This document shows, piece by piece, positions 52,012 to 59,637 of a stretch of DNA of 64,000 nt (the first letter of the stretch is position 1; each line of letters opens with the position of its first letter). The translations under genes and the position numbers were made by a program. Under the pieces are notes generated by a model that had not been told where the DNA came from, made no database searches, and was given only the letters and a program-made list of their open reading frames with translations. Origin of the DNA: CAVWSM01 sp963798505 (GTDB taxonomy: Bacteria; Actinomycetota; Actinomycetes; Jiangellales; Jiangellaceae). Where the stretch lies: NCBI GenBank assembly GCA_963798505.1, contig CAWCTX010000005.1, positions 868,001-932,000 of the forward strand, read 5' to 3'.

Positions 52012-54065
52012 GAGTCGCTCCGTGTCACACGAAGGTTGCCGAACCGGTCGACCTCGCCGCGGAACCCGGGATGGACGGGAATGGTGGAGCCGAACTCCTC
52101 GAGGACCGCCGGCCCGGTGACGACATCTCCAGCGCCGAGCTTGGCCCGGTCGTAGATCGCTGCCTCGACCCAGTCGTCGAAGAAGACCCCGCGCCGTCCG
52201 GTCAGTGCCAGGTCGGCGCCGCCGCCGTGCGGCACCTCGCGGATCTCCGGCGCACGGATCGGGCCGACACCGGTGACGCGCAGGTTGACCCACTCCACCT
52301 CCTGCCGGGTGTCGCCGCGGAAGTCGTAGCCGTAGAGGCCGCGGTGCATAGCATGGAAGCGGTGGGCCACTTCGTCGGCAAGTTCCGCCGTTAGCTTTCG
52401 GTGGGGCATGTCGACACGCACCTCGAACGCCTGCCCGAAGTAGCGCAGGTCCGCGGTGCGCTGAAACCGTCGGTCGGCCTCGGCGAACCCTTCCCGGGCG
52501 AGCGCGTGGTCCGCGTCAGCGGTGAGGTCGTCGAGGATGCGGTTGACGGCGTCGACGTCGAGCAGTCGGTGCCGGTTGACGGCCGTACGGACGTAGTCGT
52601 TGCGTACGTCGACCGTGAGCAGGCCATAGGCGGACAGGTTGCCCGGGTTGGGCGGGACGAGCGCTCCGTCGAGGTCGAGGACGTCGACGAGGCGGCACGC
52701 GAGCAGCGCACCGGACCCACCGAAGGTCACCATGGTGAAGTCGCGGACGTCGAGGCCGCGCTTGACGGTGACCTGGCGCAGCGCGTTGGCCTGGTTCCAC
52801 GCGGAGATCTCGAGGATGCCGACCGCGGCCTGCTCGAGGCCCAGCCCGAGCTTGTCGGCGAGTGCCGCGATGCCGTCGCGAGCGGCGTCGACGTCGAGCG
52901 GGATCTCGCCACCGAGCAGGTGCGGCGGGATGCGCCCGAGGACCACATGCGCGTCTGTGATGGTCGGGTCGGTGCCGCCATGCCGATAGCAGAGCGGCCC
53001 GGGGTCGGCGCCGGCCGACTGCGGTCCGACCTTGAGGGTGCCCTCGGGGCTGATCCATGCGATCGAGCCGCCGCCCGCGCCGACCGTGACCACGTCGATC
53101 ATCGGGATCTTGCTCGGGTAGGCGCCCACCGTGCCCTCGGTGGTCAACCCGGGGTGGCCGTCGATGACCACGGCAACATCGGTGGACGTGCCCCCGCCGT
53201 CGAGCGTGACGACTCGCGGGTAGCCGGCCCGGTGCGCGACTCGGGCGGCGCCCAGCGCACCCGCCGCCGGGCCGGACAGCACCGTGCTGATCGGCTGATG
53301 GACAACCTCCTCGGCGGACAGCACACCGCCGTTGGACTTCATGACGTACAGCGGAATGGCTCTTGGGAGTCGACTGCGGATGTTGGCGACATAGCCGCGG
53401 ATGCTCGGCTTGACCGCCGCGTCGACGAGGGTGGTGACCGCACGCTCGTACTCGCGGTACTCCCGAAGCACGTCCGACGAGATCGACACCGTCACTCCGG
53501 GATGCTCCCGCTCGAGGATCGCCCGCATGCGCTGCTCGTGCTCGGGATTGGCATAGGCATGCAGGAAGCAGACGCCGACAGTGGCGATGCCGCGGTCGCG
53601 GAAGAAGCGTGCGGCCGCGACGGCACTGGCCTGGTCGAACGGGCGGATCTCGCTGCCGTCAACGGCGAGCCGGCCACCCACGGTGCGGACACGATCTGCG
53701 GGCACGATGCGCGGCGGCTTGACCCAGAAATAGCTGTTGCCATAGCCGTCGGGCACCGACTGGCGCGCGATCTCGAGAAGGTGGCGGTAGCCCTCGGTGG
53801 TGATGAAGCCGAGGTTGTCGACCTTGCCCTCGAGCAGTCGGTTGGTGGCCACGGTGGTGCCATGGCAGACGGCCGTGATGCTGTCAGCGTCGAGGCCGAG
53901 GTGCCGCAGGACCTTGTCGATGCCCGTCATGAAGCCGTCGGCGGGATCGGCCGGAGTCGACGGCGTCTTAGTGGTGACGATCGCGCCGGTCTCCTCGTCG
54001 ACGGACACGACGTCGGTGAACGTGCCGCCGGTGTCGATGCCGATGCGGATTCTGCGCCGGTTCAT
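52008..54065 (-). CDS. Hydantoinase A/oxoprolinase family ATPase subunit (HyuA)
   Basis: ATP-binding subunit, 685 residues, actin/acetate-kinase-like fold. N-terminal RIGIDTGGTFTDVVSVDEET is the phosphate loop; AVCHGTTVATNRLLEGK, VMKSNGGVLSAEEVV and VVTLDGGGTSTDVAVVIDGH follow, and VTVGAGGGSIAWI completes the nucleotide site. The ATG at 54065 is right after a palindromic repeat. It probably phosphorylates the ring amide oxygen for hydrolysis by HyuB. Paired with hyuB and followed by a CodA-like gene, which recalls the creatinine route (deaminase then N-methylhydantoinase), an alternative or additional function for this operon. Confidence 0.9.
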   Translation of the reverse strand: MNRRRIRIGIDTGGTFTDVVSVDEETGAIVTTKTPSTPADPADGFMTGIDKVLRHLGLDADSITAVCHGTTVATNRLLEGKVDNLGFITTEGYRHLLEIARQSVPDGYGNSYFWVKPPRIVPADRVRTVGGRLAVDGSEIRPFDQASAVAAARFFRDRGIATVGVCFLHAYANPEHEQRMRAILEREHPGVTVSISSDVLREYREYERAVTTLVDAAVKPSIRGYVANIRSRLPRAIPLYVMKSNGGVLSAEEVVHQPISTVLSGPAAGALGAARVAHRAGYPRVVTLDGGGTSTDVAVVIDGHPGLTTEGTVGAYPSKIPMIDVVTVGAGGGSIAWISPEGTLKVGPQSAGADPGPLCYRHGGTDPTITDAHVVLGRIPPHLLGGEIPLDVDAARDGIAALADKLGLGLEQAAVGILEISAWNQANALRQVTVKRGLDVRDFTMVTFGGSGALLACRLVDVLDLDGALVPPNPGNLSAYGLLTVDVRNDYVRTAVNRHRLLDVDAVNRILDDLTADADHALAREGFAEADRRFQRTADLRYFGQAFEVRVDMPHRKLTAELADEVAHRFHAMHRGLYGYDFRGDTRQEVEWVNLRVTGVGPIRAPEIREVPHGGGADLALTGRRGVFFDDWVEAAIYDRAKLGAGDVVTGPAVLEEFGSTIPVHPGFRGEVDRFGNLRVTRSDS

Positions 54066-54079
54066 CGCGGCCCCGCATT

Positions 54080-54110
54080 CGCTGGGGCGCCCCAGCGTCG
54101 CGCGAGCAAC
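54080..54110 (+). repeat. Intergenic palindromic repeat, copy 2
   Basis: Same 18-base palindrome and TCG-N4-AGCAAC tail as at 44944-44974, here in the 58-base gap between the nitrilase-like and hyuA genes. Within an operon it could attenuate or stabilise mRNA. Confidence 0.6.
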
Positions 54111-54123
54111 CGAAGTCCGCCCA

Positions 54124-55047
54124 TTAGTCCATCGGCTCGCCGCGCGGCGTGCCATGCGGGAACGACGTCGCGCCCTCGCCGAGCAGAACGTCGGCATGTC
54201 GGCGGATCAGGTCGAGGTTGCGATCGGCAAGGTGGTCGAAGGATTGCGTGACGGAGGACCCTGGCGTGAGCGAGGCCATCGCCTGCGCCGGATCGAGGCG
54301 GGCGCTCACCCACGACTCGTGGCTCGACGCCCGAGCGACGACCTCGGCGATCGGGGTCACGATCATCGAGTTGCCGAAGTAGATGACGCCGGCCGGGTCG
54401 ACGCCGGTGGCGTTGCTGCCGATCACGTACACGTGGTTGTCGTAGGCCCGCGCACGGTTCGTGAGCTCCCAGATGTCGGCCGAGCGCAGCAGCGCCGACG
54501 GGCGGCAGATGACCTCGGCGCCCTGCAGCGCGGTGATGCGGGCGAGCTCAGGGTAGTCGCCGTCGAAGCAGATCATGAGCCCGATCCGCCCGAGGTCGGT
54601 CTCGACTACGCACGTGTCGTCGCCCGGGGTAACCCAGCCGCCCCGGGACCGCAGCTCGGTGGCGAACGGGTGTGTCTTGCGATAGACGCCGCGGACCTCG
54701 CCGGCGGGATCGATGAGAAGCGCGGCGTTGAACACGATGCCGCGCTCAGGTCCACGCTCGTAGGTGCCCATGACGACGTGTACGCCGTCGCGCTGCGCGG
54801 CCTGCTGGATCGGCTCGGTCACGGGCCCGGGTATCTCGCTGACCAAGTCCCAGAGGTGGTCTGCGTCGCAACCGGGCGTGAACCCGGTCGACATCGTCTC
54901 CGGGAGCACGACGAGCTCGGCGCCGGTGGCCTGCACACAGCGGCTCACCCACTCGGCGGCGTGGTCGAGGTTGTCCTTGACCGTGGCGGCGGTGAGGGGG
55001 TCGGGGCGCGGCCTTATCTGCAGGGCGGCTGCCGTGAACACGCGCAT
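54124..55047 (-). CDS. Nitrilase-superfamily carbon-nitrogen hydrolase
   Basis: 307 residues with the Glu-Lys-Cys triad: E50 (LVVLPETMSTGF), K124 (YRKTHPFATE) and C160 (LMICFDGDYPELAR). Members cleave amides, N-carbamoyl groups or nitriles. Within this cluster it could act on an omega-amide such as malonamate, or on an N-carbamoyl amino acid from ring opening of a hydantoin; both are inference. The ATG lies 17 bases after the CoxG-like gene, and the reading frame is intact. No membrane or secretion signal. Confidence 0.87.
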   Translation of the reverse strand: MRVFTAAALQIRPRPDPLTAATVKDNLDHAAEWVSRCVQATGAELVVLPETMSTGFTPGCDADHLWDLVSEIPGPVTEPIQQAAQRDGVHVVMGTYERGPERGIVFNAALLIDPAGEVRGVYRKTHPFATELRSRGGWVTPGDDTCVVETDLGRIGLMICFDGDYPELARITALQGAEVICRPSALLRSADIWELTNRARAYDNHVYVIGSNATGVDPAGVIYFGNSMIVTPIAEVVARASSHESWVSARLDPAQAMASLTPGSSVTQSFDHLADRNLDLIRRHADVLLGEGATSFPHGTPRGEPMD

Positions 55048-55064
55048 GGTTGTGCTCCCTGCTT

Positions 55065-55703
55065 TCAGCCGCGGGCGATGAGCCAGCCGACAAGCACACC
55101 GGCGAGGGCTACCAGTGCACCGAACGCCGCTGCGGTGACGAAAGCCCGCGCTGGTGCCGGCTCGGCTCGTGGTGGCGCGCTGTAGACCGGGCGGCCCGCT
55201 TGGACGGCAGTCAGCCCGACGCCTGCGGCAGCCGCGGTCTGCGGAGCGACCGCGGCGGGCCCGATGCCGGTCAGGGTGTCGTCGACGGCGCGGAAGAACT
55301 CGTTGGCCGTCTTCTTGGCCACGCCGGTCAGCATGCGCTGGCCGACGCCGCCGATCATGCCACCGACGACCGCGTCGGCGTCGTAGTCGAGCCGGGTCTG
55401 GCCCGGCACGTCCTCGGCGAGCGTGACCTGGACGTCTGCCTGGACTGTGCCCGGAGCGCCGGCCCCAGACGCGCGCAGCACGAATGACCCCGGGGGCTGC
55501 TGGTCGGTCAGCTTGACGTCACCGTCGTAGGTCCCCTTGATCGACGCGACACCCGCAGTGAGTGTCATCCGGTAGGAGTCGGGCCCGACCTCTTCGAGCC
55601 GCTGGCACCCCGGGATGGTGCGCACGAGTACCCCCGGGTCGTTGAGCGCCTGCCACACGGCCTCGCGGGGTGCGTGGAACACGGCGCTGCCGCTGACCTT
55701 CAT
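55065..55703 (-). CDS. CoxG-like SRPBCC protein with C-terminal membrane anchor
   Basis: 212 residues. SRPBCC domain 1-150 (SGSAVFHAPREAVWQALNDP, VLVRTIPGCQRLEEVG, MLTGVAKKTANEFFRAVDD), then a Pro/Ala-rich linker and one C-terminal transmembrane helix (FVTAAAFGALVALAGVLVGW). CoxG proteins tether CO dehydrogenase-type molybdenum hydroxylases to the membrane, and recent work on the CO dehydrogenase CoxG shows menaquinone delivery. Its presence suggests that electrons from this hydroxylase enter the quinone pool instead of NAD or oxygen. ATG overlaps the large-subunit stop (ATGA). Confidence 0.88.
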   Translation of the reverse strand: MKVSGSAVFHAPREAVWQALNDPGVLVRTIPGCQRLEEVGPDSYRMTLTAGVASIKGTYDGDVKLTDQQPPGSFVLRASGAGAPGTVQADVQVTLAEDVPGQTRLDYDADAVVGGMIGGVGQRMLTGVAKKTANEFFRAVDDTLTGIGPAAVAPQTAAAAGVGLTAVQAGRPVYSAPPRAEPAPARAFVTAAAFGALVALAGVLVGWLIARG

Positions 55704-58222
55704 GCAGGCTCGCCCTCCTGGCTCGTGTTTGGATCAGGGGGACCCGTGTCCAAGCTTCCACTTGGATCAGGGGGCCCCGTGTCCAAGCTTCCACTTGGAT
55801 CAGGGGGCCCCGTGTCCAATAGGTTTGGACGTGGGGGCCCCTGATCAGCATGGTGCTGGCGCAGGTGGAACAGCTCGCTCGGCGATATGGGCATGCGGGT
55901 GATGGGGATCCCTTCGGCGTCCTCGATAGCAGCGGCAAGCACCGCCATGCCCGGGATGACCCCGGCCTCGCCGGCACCCTTGATGCCCAGCGGGTTGAGC
56001 GGCGAGGGTGTCTCGAGGTGGTCGATCTCGATGCGCGGGACCTCCGTGGCGTAGGGGATCAGGAAGTCCATGTAGGACGCGTTGAGCAGCTGGCCGTGCT
56101 CGTCGTAGACCATCCGCTCATAGAGCGCGCCGCCCACTCCCTGCGCGACCCCGCCGTGCACCTGGCCCTCGACGATGAGCGGGTTGATCAGCGGCCCGCA
56201 GTCGTGGACGACGCAGTAGCGCAGGATCGAGATCTCGGCGGTGTCCGGATCGGTCTCGACGATGACCGCATGCATGCCGTTGGCGAACGTCGAGTGCGGC
56301 GGCGAGTAGTAGTCGCGGCCCTCCAGGCCCGGCTCCTCCCCCGGGGCTACCGGGGGCTTCGTCGGGTCGGCGGTCCCCGCGAACTGCGTGGCCGCCTTGG
56401 CCGACTCGTCGAACGCGTAGCGCAGCGGGTTGGACAGCACGGCAACCGTGCCGAGCGGGATGGACGCGTCGGGACTGCCCTTGACCCGCACGATGCCGTC
56501 GACGATCTCCAGGTCCTGCGGCGCAGCCTCGAGCGCGTCGGCGGCGATGCGGAGAGCCTTGTCGCGGACCTTGCGGGCCGCGAGTGCGATGGCGCTGCCG
56601 CTCATCACGGCGGCTCGGGAGGCGAACGTGCCGACCGAGTAGCCGAAGCGCCGCGTGTCGCCGGTGGTGACGTACACGTCCTCGATCGGCACCCCGAGCT
56701 CGTCGGCGGCGATCTGCGCGAACGCGGTCTGGTGTCCCTGGCCCTGCGACGTGAGCCCAGTCGCGACGTTGACGCGGCCGCTGGTCTCGACCTGCACGTG
56801 CGCGCCCTCGTAGGGGCCGACGCCGGTGCCCTCCACATAGCAGGCCAGGCCGATGCCGACCCGCCGACCCTGCGCGCGCGCCTCCTCCCGGAAAGCGTCG
56901 AAGTCGGCCCAGCCGACGAGCTTCTTGAGCTTGTCCAGCGTGGCCGGGAAGTCGCCGGAGTCGTAGATGAGCGGGCGGCCGTCCTGGAACGTCATGTGGT
57001 GGTCGTAGGGCATCTCGTGCGGCTGGATGAAGTTGGCTTCGCGTACTTCGGCGCGGTCCCTGTTGAGCGTCGCGGCAATTGCATCAAGTGTGCGTTCCAT
57101 GGCGAACACGCCCTGCGGCCGCCCGGCTCCGCGATAGGGCGTGACGGTCACGGTGTTGGTGTAGAGGCTCCAGAACTCGACGCGGTAGGCACCGGGCTTG
57201 TACGGGCCGAGCAGCTGGGTCGACGTGACGATCGGGACGACGATGCCGTAGGGCGTGTAGGCGCCGTTGTCGTGCCAGATCTTGACGTCGAGCCCGAGGA
57301 TGCGGCCCTCGTCGTCGAAGCCGACCTCGATGTGCTGAAGCTGGCCGCGCTCGTGCGTCGCGGCGATGAAGTGCTCGCGGCGGTCTTCGGTCCACTTGAC
57401 CTCGCGGCGCAGCCGGCGCGCCGCCCACGGCACCAGCACCTCCTCCGGCCACGGATGCACGATCTTGACGCCGAACCCGCCGCCGACGTCGGGGGCGATG
57501 CATTCCACGCGGTCGAGCGGTAGCCCGAGCTTGGCCGCGACAGCGGCGCGGACGCTGGTGGTGGTCTGCGTCGAGGAGTAGAGGCGCAGGCTCTGGTCGA
57601 CGTGGTCCCAGCGGGCGTAGACGCCGCGCCCCTCCATGGGCATCGACGCGCTGCGCTCGACCTGGAGGTCGAGCGTCAGCTGGTGCGGGGCGGCGGCCAC
57701 GGCGGTCGGCGCATCGCCGACCTCCTGCAGCATCTGCGCGGCCACGTTGTCGGGTACGTCGGCGTGGGCGAGGTGCTCGGCGTCGCGGGCGGCCTCGATG
57801 CCCACGACGGGAGGCAGCGGGTCGTAGGCGACCTTGATGCGCTCGCAAGCGTCCTCGGCGACATAACGATCGCTCGCGACCACCATGACGATGGCCTCGC
57901 CGACGTGGTGCACGACGTCGTTGGCGAGTGCGAAGGGGGTGCGTCCCTGGGTGAGTGCTGGGTGCGGGATGAGCAGCGGCAGCGGTTCGGCCATGCGGCC
58001 GTCGAGATCCTCGTAGGTGTAGATCGCATGCACGCCGTCGACGTCGAGCGCGTCGGTTGCGTCGATGTCGAGGATGCGCGCGTGCGCGTGCGGGCTGCGT
58101 ACGAACGCGGCGTGCAGCACATCGCGACCAACCGCGACGTCGTCGATGTAGCACCCTTTGCCGGTGAGCAGCCGCGGGTCCTCGCGGCGCTGCACCGGAG
58201 AGCCGAAGAACCTGGTGCCCAT
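55700..58222 (-). CDS. Xanthine dehydrogenase/CoxL-family molybdenum hydroxylase, large subunit
   Basis: 840-residue molybdopterin-binding subunit. Starts GTRFFGSPVQRREDPRLLTG; contains APDVGGGFGVKIVHPWPEE, TVTPYRGAGRPQGVFAMERT and the C-terminal catalytic glutamate motif GIKGAGEAGVIPGM. It has PYRGAGRP in place of the AYRCSFR loop of true CO dehydrogenase, so it is not a CO oxidiser but a heterocycle or aldehyde hydroxylase. In context, uracil (to barbiturate), another pyrimidine, or xanthine-like ring is likely. The last 45 residues are odd: three tandem 11-residue repeats of LDTGPPDPSGS type, encoded by palindromic DNA repeats. Small, medium and large genes are all coupled by short overlaps. 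Confidence 0.93.
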   Translation of the reverse strand: MGTRFFGSPVQRREDPRLLTGKGCYIDDVAVGRDVLHAAFVRSPHAHARILDIDATDALDVDGVHAIYTYEDLDGRMAEPLPLLIPHPALTQGRTPFALANDVVHHVGEAIVMVVASDRYVAEDACERIKVAYDPLPPVVGIEAARDAEHLAHADVPDNVAAQMLQEVGDAPTAVAAAPHQLTLDLQVERSASMPMEGRGVYARWDHVDQSLRLYSSTQTTTSVRAAVAAKLGLPLDRVECIAPDVGGGFGVKIVHPWPEEVLVPWAARRLRREVKWTEDRREHFIAATHERGQLQHIEVGFDDEGRILGLDVKIWHDNGAYTPYGIVVPIVTSTQLLGPYKPGAYRVEFWSLYTNTVTVTPYRGAGRPQGVFAMERTLDAIAATLNRDRAEVREANFIQPHEMPYDHHMTFQDGRPLIYDSGDFPATLDKLKKLVGWADFDAFREEARAQGRRVGIGLACYVEGTGVGPYEGAHVQVETSGRVNVATGLTSQGQGHQTAFAQIAADELGVPIEDVYVTTGDTRRFGYSVGTFASRAAVMSGSAIALAARKVRDKALRIAADALEAAPQDLEIVDGIVRVKGSPDASIPLGTVAVLSNPLRYAFDESAKAATQFAGTADPTKPPVAPGEEPGLEGRDYYSPPHSTFANGMHAVIVETDPDTAEISILRYCVVHDCGPLINPLIVEGQVHGGVAQGVGGALYERMVYDEHGQLLNASYMDFLIPYATEVPRIEIDHLETPSPLNPLGIKGAGEAGVIPGMAVLAAAIEDAEGIPITRMPISPSELFHLRQHHADQGPPRPNLLDTGPPDPSGSLDTGPPDPSGSLDTGPPDPNTSQEGEPA
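55729..55849 (-). repeat. 33-base tandem palindromic repeats at the 3' end of the large-subunit gene
   Basis: Three near-identical 25-base units begin at 55729, 55762 and 55795 (33-base period); each is an imperfect palindrome with arms TTGGA/TCCAA around GGGGCCCC. A fourth, diverged unit lies inverted at 55825-55849. Units 1-3 encode the LDTGPPDPSGS repeats of the large subunit's tail. Confidence 0.8.
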
Positions 58223-58722
58223 CAGCTGCTCACCGCCCGCTCCCGGGTGAGCTCGGCGGCGCGGAGGACCGACTTGGCGATGTTCTGGTAGCCGGTGCAG
58301 CGGCACAGGTTGCCGGAGATCGCTTCGCGTGCGTCGTCCTCGGTGGGATCTGGGTGCTCATCGACGTAGGCGGCGATGGTGGTGAGGAAGCCCGGCGTGC
58401 AGAAGCCGCACTGCAGGCCATGGCACTCCATGAATGCCTGCTGCACTGGGTGCATGGTGCCGTCGGCGTCGGCGAGCCCTTCCACTGTGGTGATCTCGTG
58501 CCGCTGCGCGGAGACGGCGAGCATCAGGCAGGAGCGCATCGGTCGACCGTCGACGAGCACCGTGCACGCGCCGCAGACGCCGTGCTCGCAACCGACGTGG
58601 GTGCCGGTGAGCCCGAGGTCGTGGCGCAGGAAGTCGGAGAGCAGCCGACGAACCGGGACAGTCGCGGTGTGCGCAACACCATTGACACGAAGGGTGATCT
58701 CGACCGTCTGCTCGCCGCTCAC
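58222..58722 (-). CDS. Xanthine dehydrogenase/CoxS-family 2Fe-2S subunit
   Basis: 166 residues. The plant-type 2Fe-2S site is HVGCEHGVCGACTVLVDG with a fourth cysteine in RPMRSC; the C-terminal alpha-helical 2Fe-2S domain has GLQCGFCTPGFL and GNLCRCTGYQNI. It relays electrons from the molybdenum centre to FAD. The stop overlaps the large-subunit start and its own start overlaps the medium-subunit stop. Confidence 0.95.
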   Translation of the reverse strand: MSGEQTVEITLRVNGVAHTATVPVRRLLSDFLRHDLGLTGTHVGCEHGVCGACTVLVDGRPMRSCLMLAVSAQRHEITTVEGLADADGTMHPVQQAFMECHGLQCGFCTPGFLTTIAAYVDEHPDPTEDDAREAISGNLCRCTGYQNIAKSVLRAAELTRERAVSS

Positions 58723-59622
58723 GCAGTCACCCCCTCGGCCATGGGCAGGTCCAGCCGCTCGGTGACCTGCGCTGCCGCCTGTCGCAGCGCGCGCTGGGTG
58801 AGCACGTCGACAAGGTGCCGGCGGTAGGAAGCCGTGGCGTGGATGTCGTCGTCCGGGTCGACCTGCGCGGCGGCGAGCCGCCCGGCCGCACCCCAGCCAG
58901 CCGTGCGGGCATCGGCGCCGACGACGGCGTCGGTCACGTCGAGCACGAGCGGGACTGCGCCGACGGCGAAGCAGGCGGTCCTGGCGCGGGTGACCCGGTC
59001 GTCGTCGTCGAGGGTGACCGCGGCCGCGACGCCGGCGAGGGCGTAGTCACCGTGCCGGCGGGACACCTCGACGATGGCCGACCCCGTGCGGCCCGTCAGC
59101 CGTGGAAACTCGGCAGAGACGACGAGCTCGTCAGGCCGCACGGATGTCTCCAGCGGCCCGACGAACAAGTCGTCAGCGGCCACCGTGCGCTGCCCGCTGC
59201 TGCTCGCCACGTCGACGGACCCGCCGAGCAAGGCCAGCACGGCCGGCAGCTCGGCGGCCGGATCGGCGTGGGCCAGGCTGCCAACCGTCGTGCCGCGGTT
59301 GCGGATCGCCGGGTGCGCGACGAGCGCGAGCGCGCTGGGCAGCAGCGCCAGCGCCTCGCGGGTTCCTGCATCGCGCTCGACGTCGGAATGCCGCGCCAAG
59401 GCTCCGACCCGTACGACGTCGTCGCCGGCCTGCACCCACGCAAGCTCGGCCGATGCCGTTGATGTCGACGATGTGCGCCGGGGCGGCCAGCCGCATCGAC
59501 AACACCGGGATCAGGCTCTGGCCGCCCGCAAGAACTTTGCCCTCGCTGCCCACCTGGCCCAGCACGCCGAGCGCCTCGTCGAGAGTCGTCGGCGCGTGAT
59601 AGGTGAACCGCGAGGGCTTCAC
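58719..59622 (-). CDS. Xanthine dehydrogenase/CoxM-family FAD-binding subunit (apparent frameshift)
   Basis: About 300 residues when joined. N-terminal FAD site VLAGGQSLIPVLSMRLAAPA and IVDINGIGE; the second FAD motif is AIRNRGTTVGSLAHADPAAE. One extra C in GGCCGAGC near 59453 splits the frame; removing it restores GIGELAWVQAGDDVVRVGA. GTG start at 59622. First of the three hydroxylase genes after the permease. No separate NAD-binding feature is visible, in agreement with a CoxG/quinone outlet. Confidence 0.9.
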
Positions 59623-59637
59623 AAGTCAGATCCTGCC

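Noticed and set aside
50191..52155. Long plus-strand open frame (654 codons) opposite hyuB
   Set aside because: Antisense shadow of hyuB with low-complexity composition and no recognisable motif.
55729..55849. Regular palindromic repeats as a possible CRISPR array
   Set aside because: Units are 25 bases with 8-base identical spacers, only four copies, and lie within a coding region; no cas genes.
55850..57523. Long plus-strand open frame (557 codons) opposite the hydroxylase large subunit
   Set aside because: Antisense to a convincing gene, composed mainly of Arg/Asp/Val/Leu shadow residues.
55700..58222. CO dehydrogenase large subunit (CoxL form I)
   Set aside because: The AYRCSFR active-site loop is absent; PYRGAGRP is present, so CO oxidation is not supported despite the CoxG partner.
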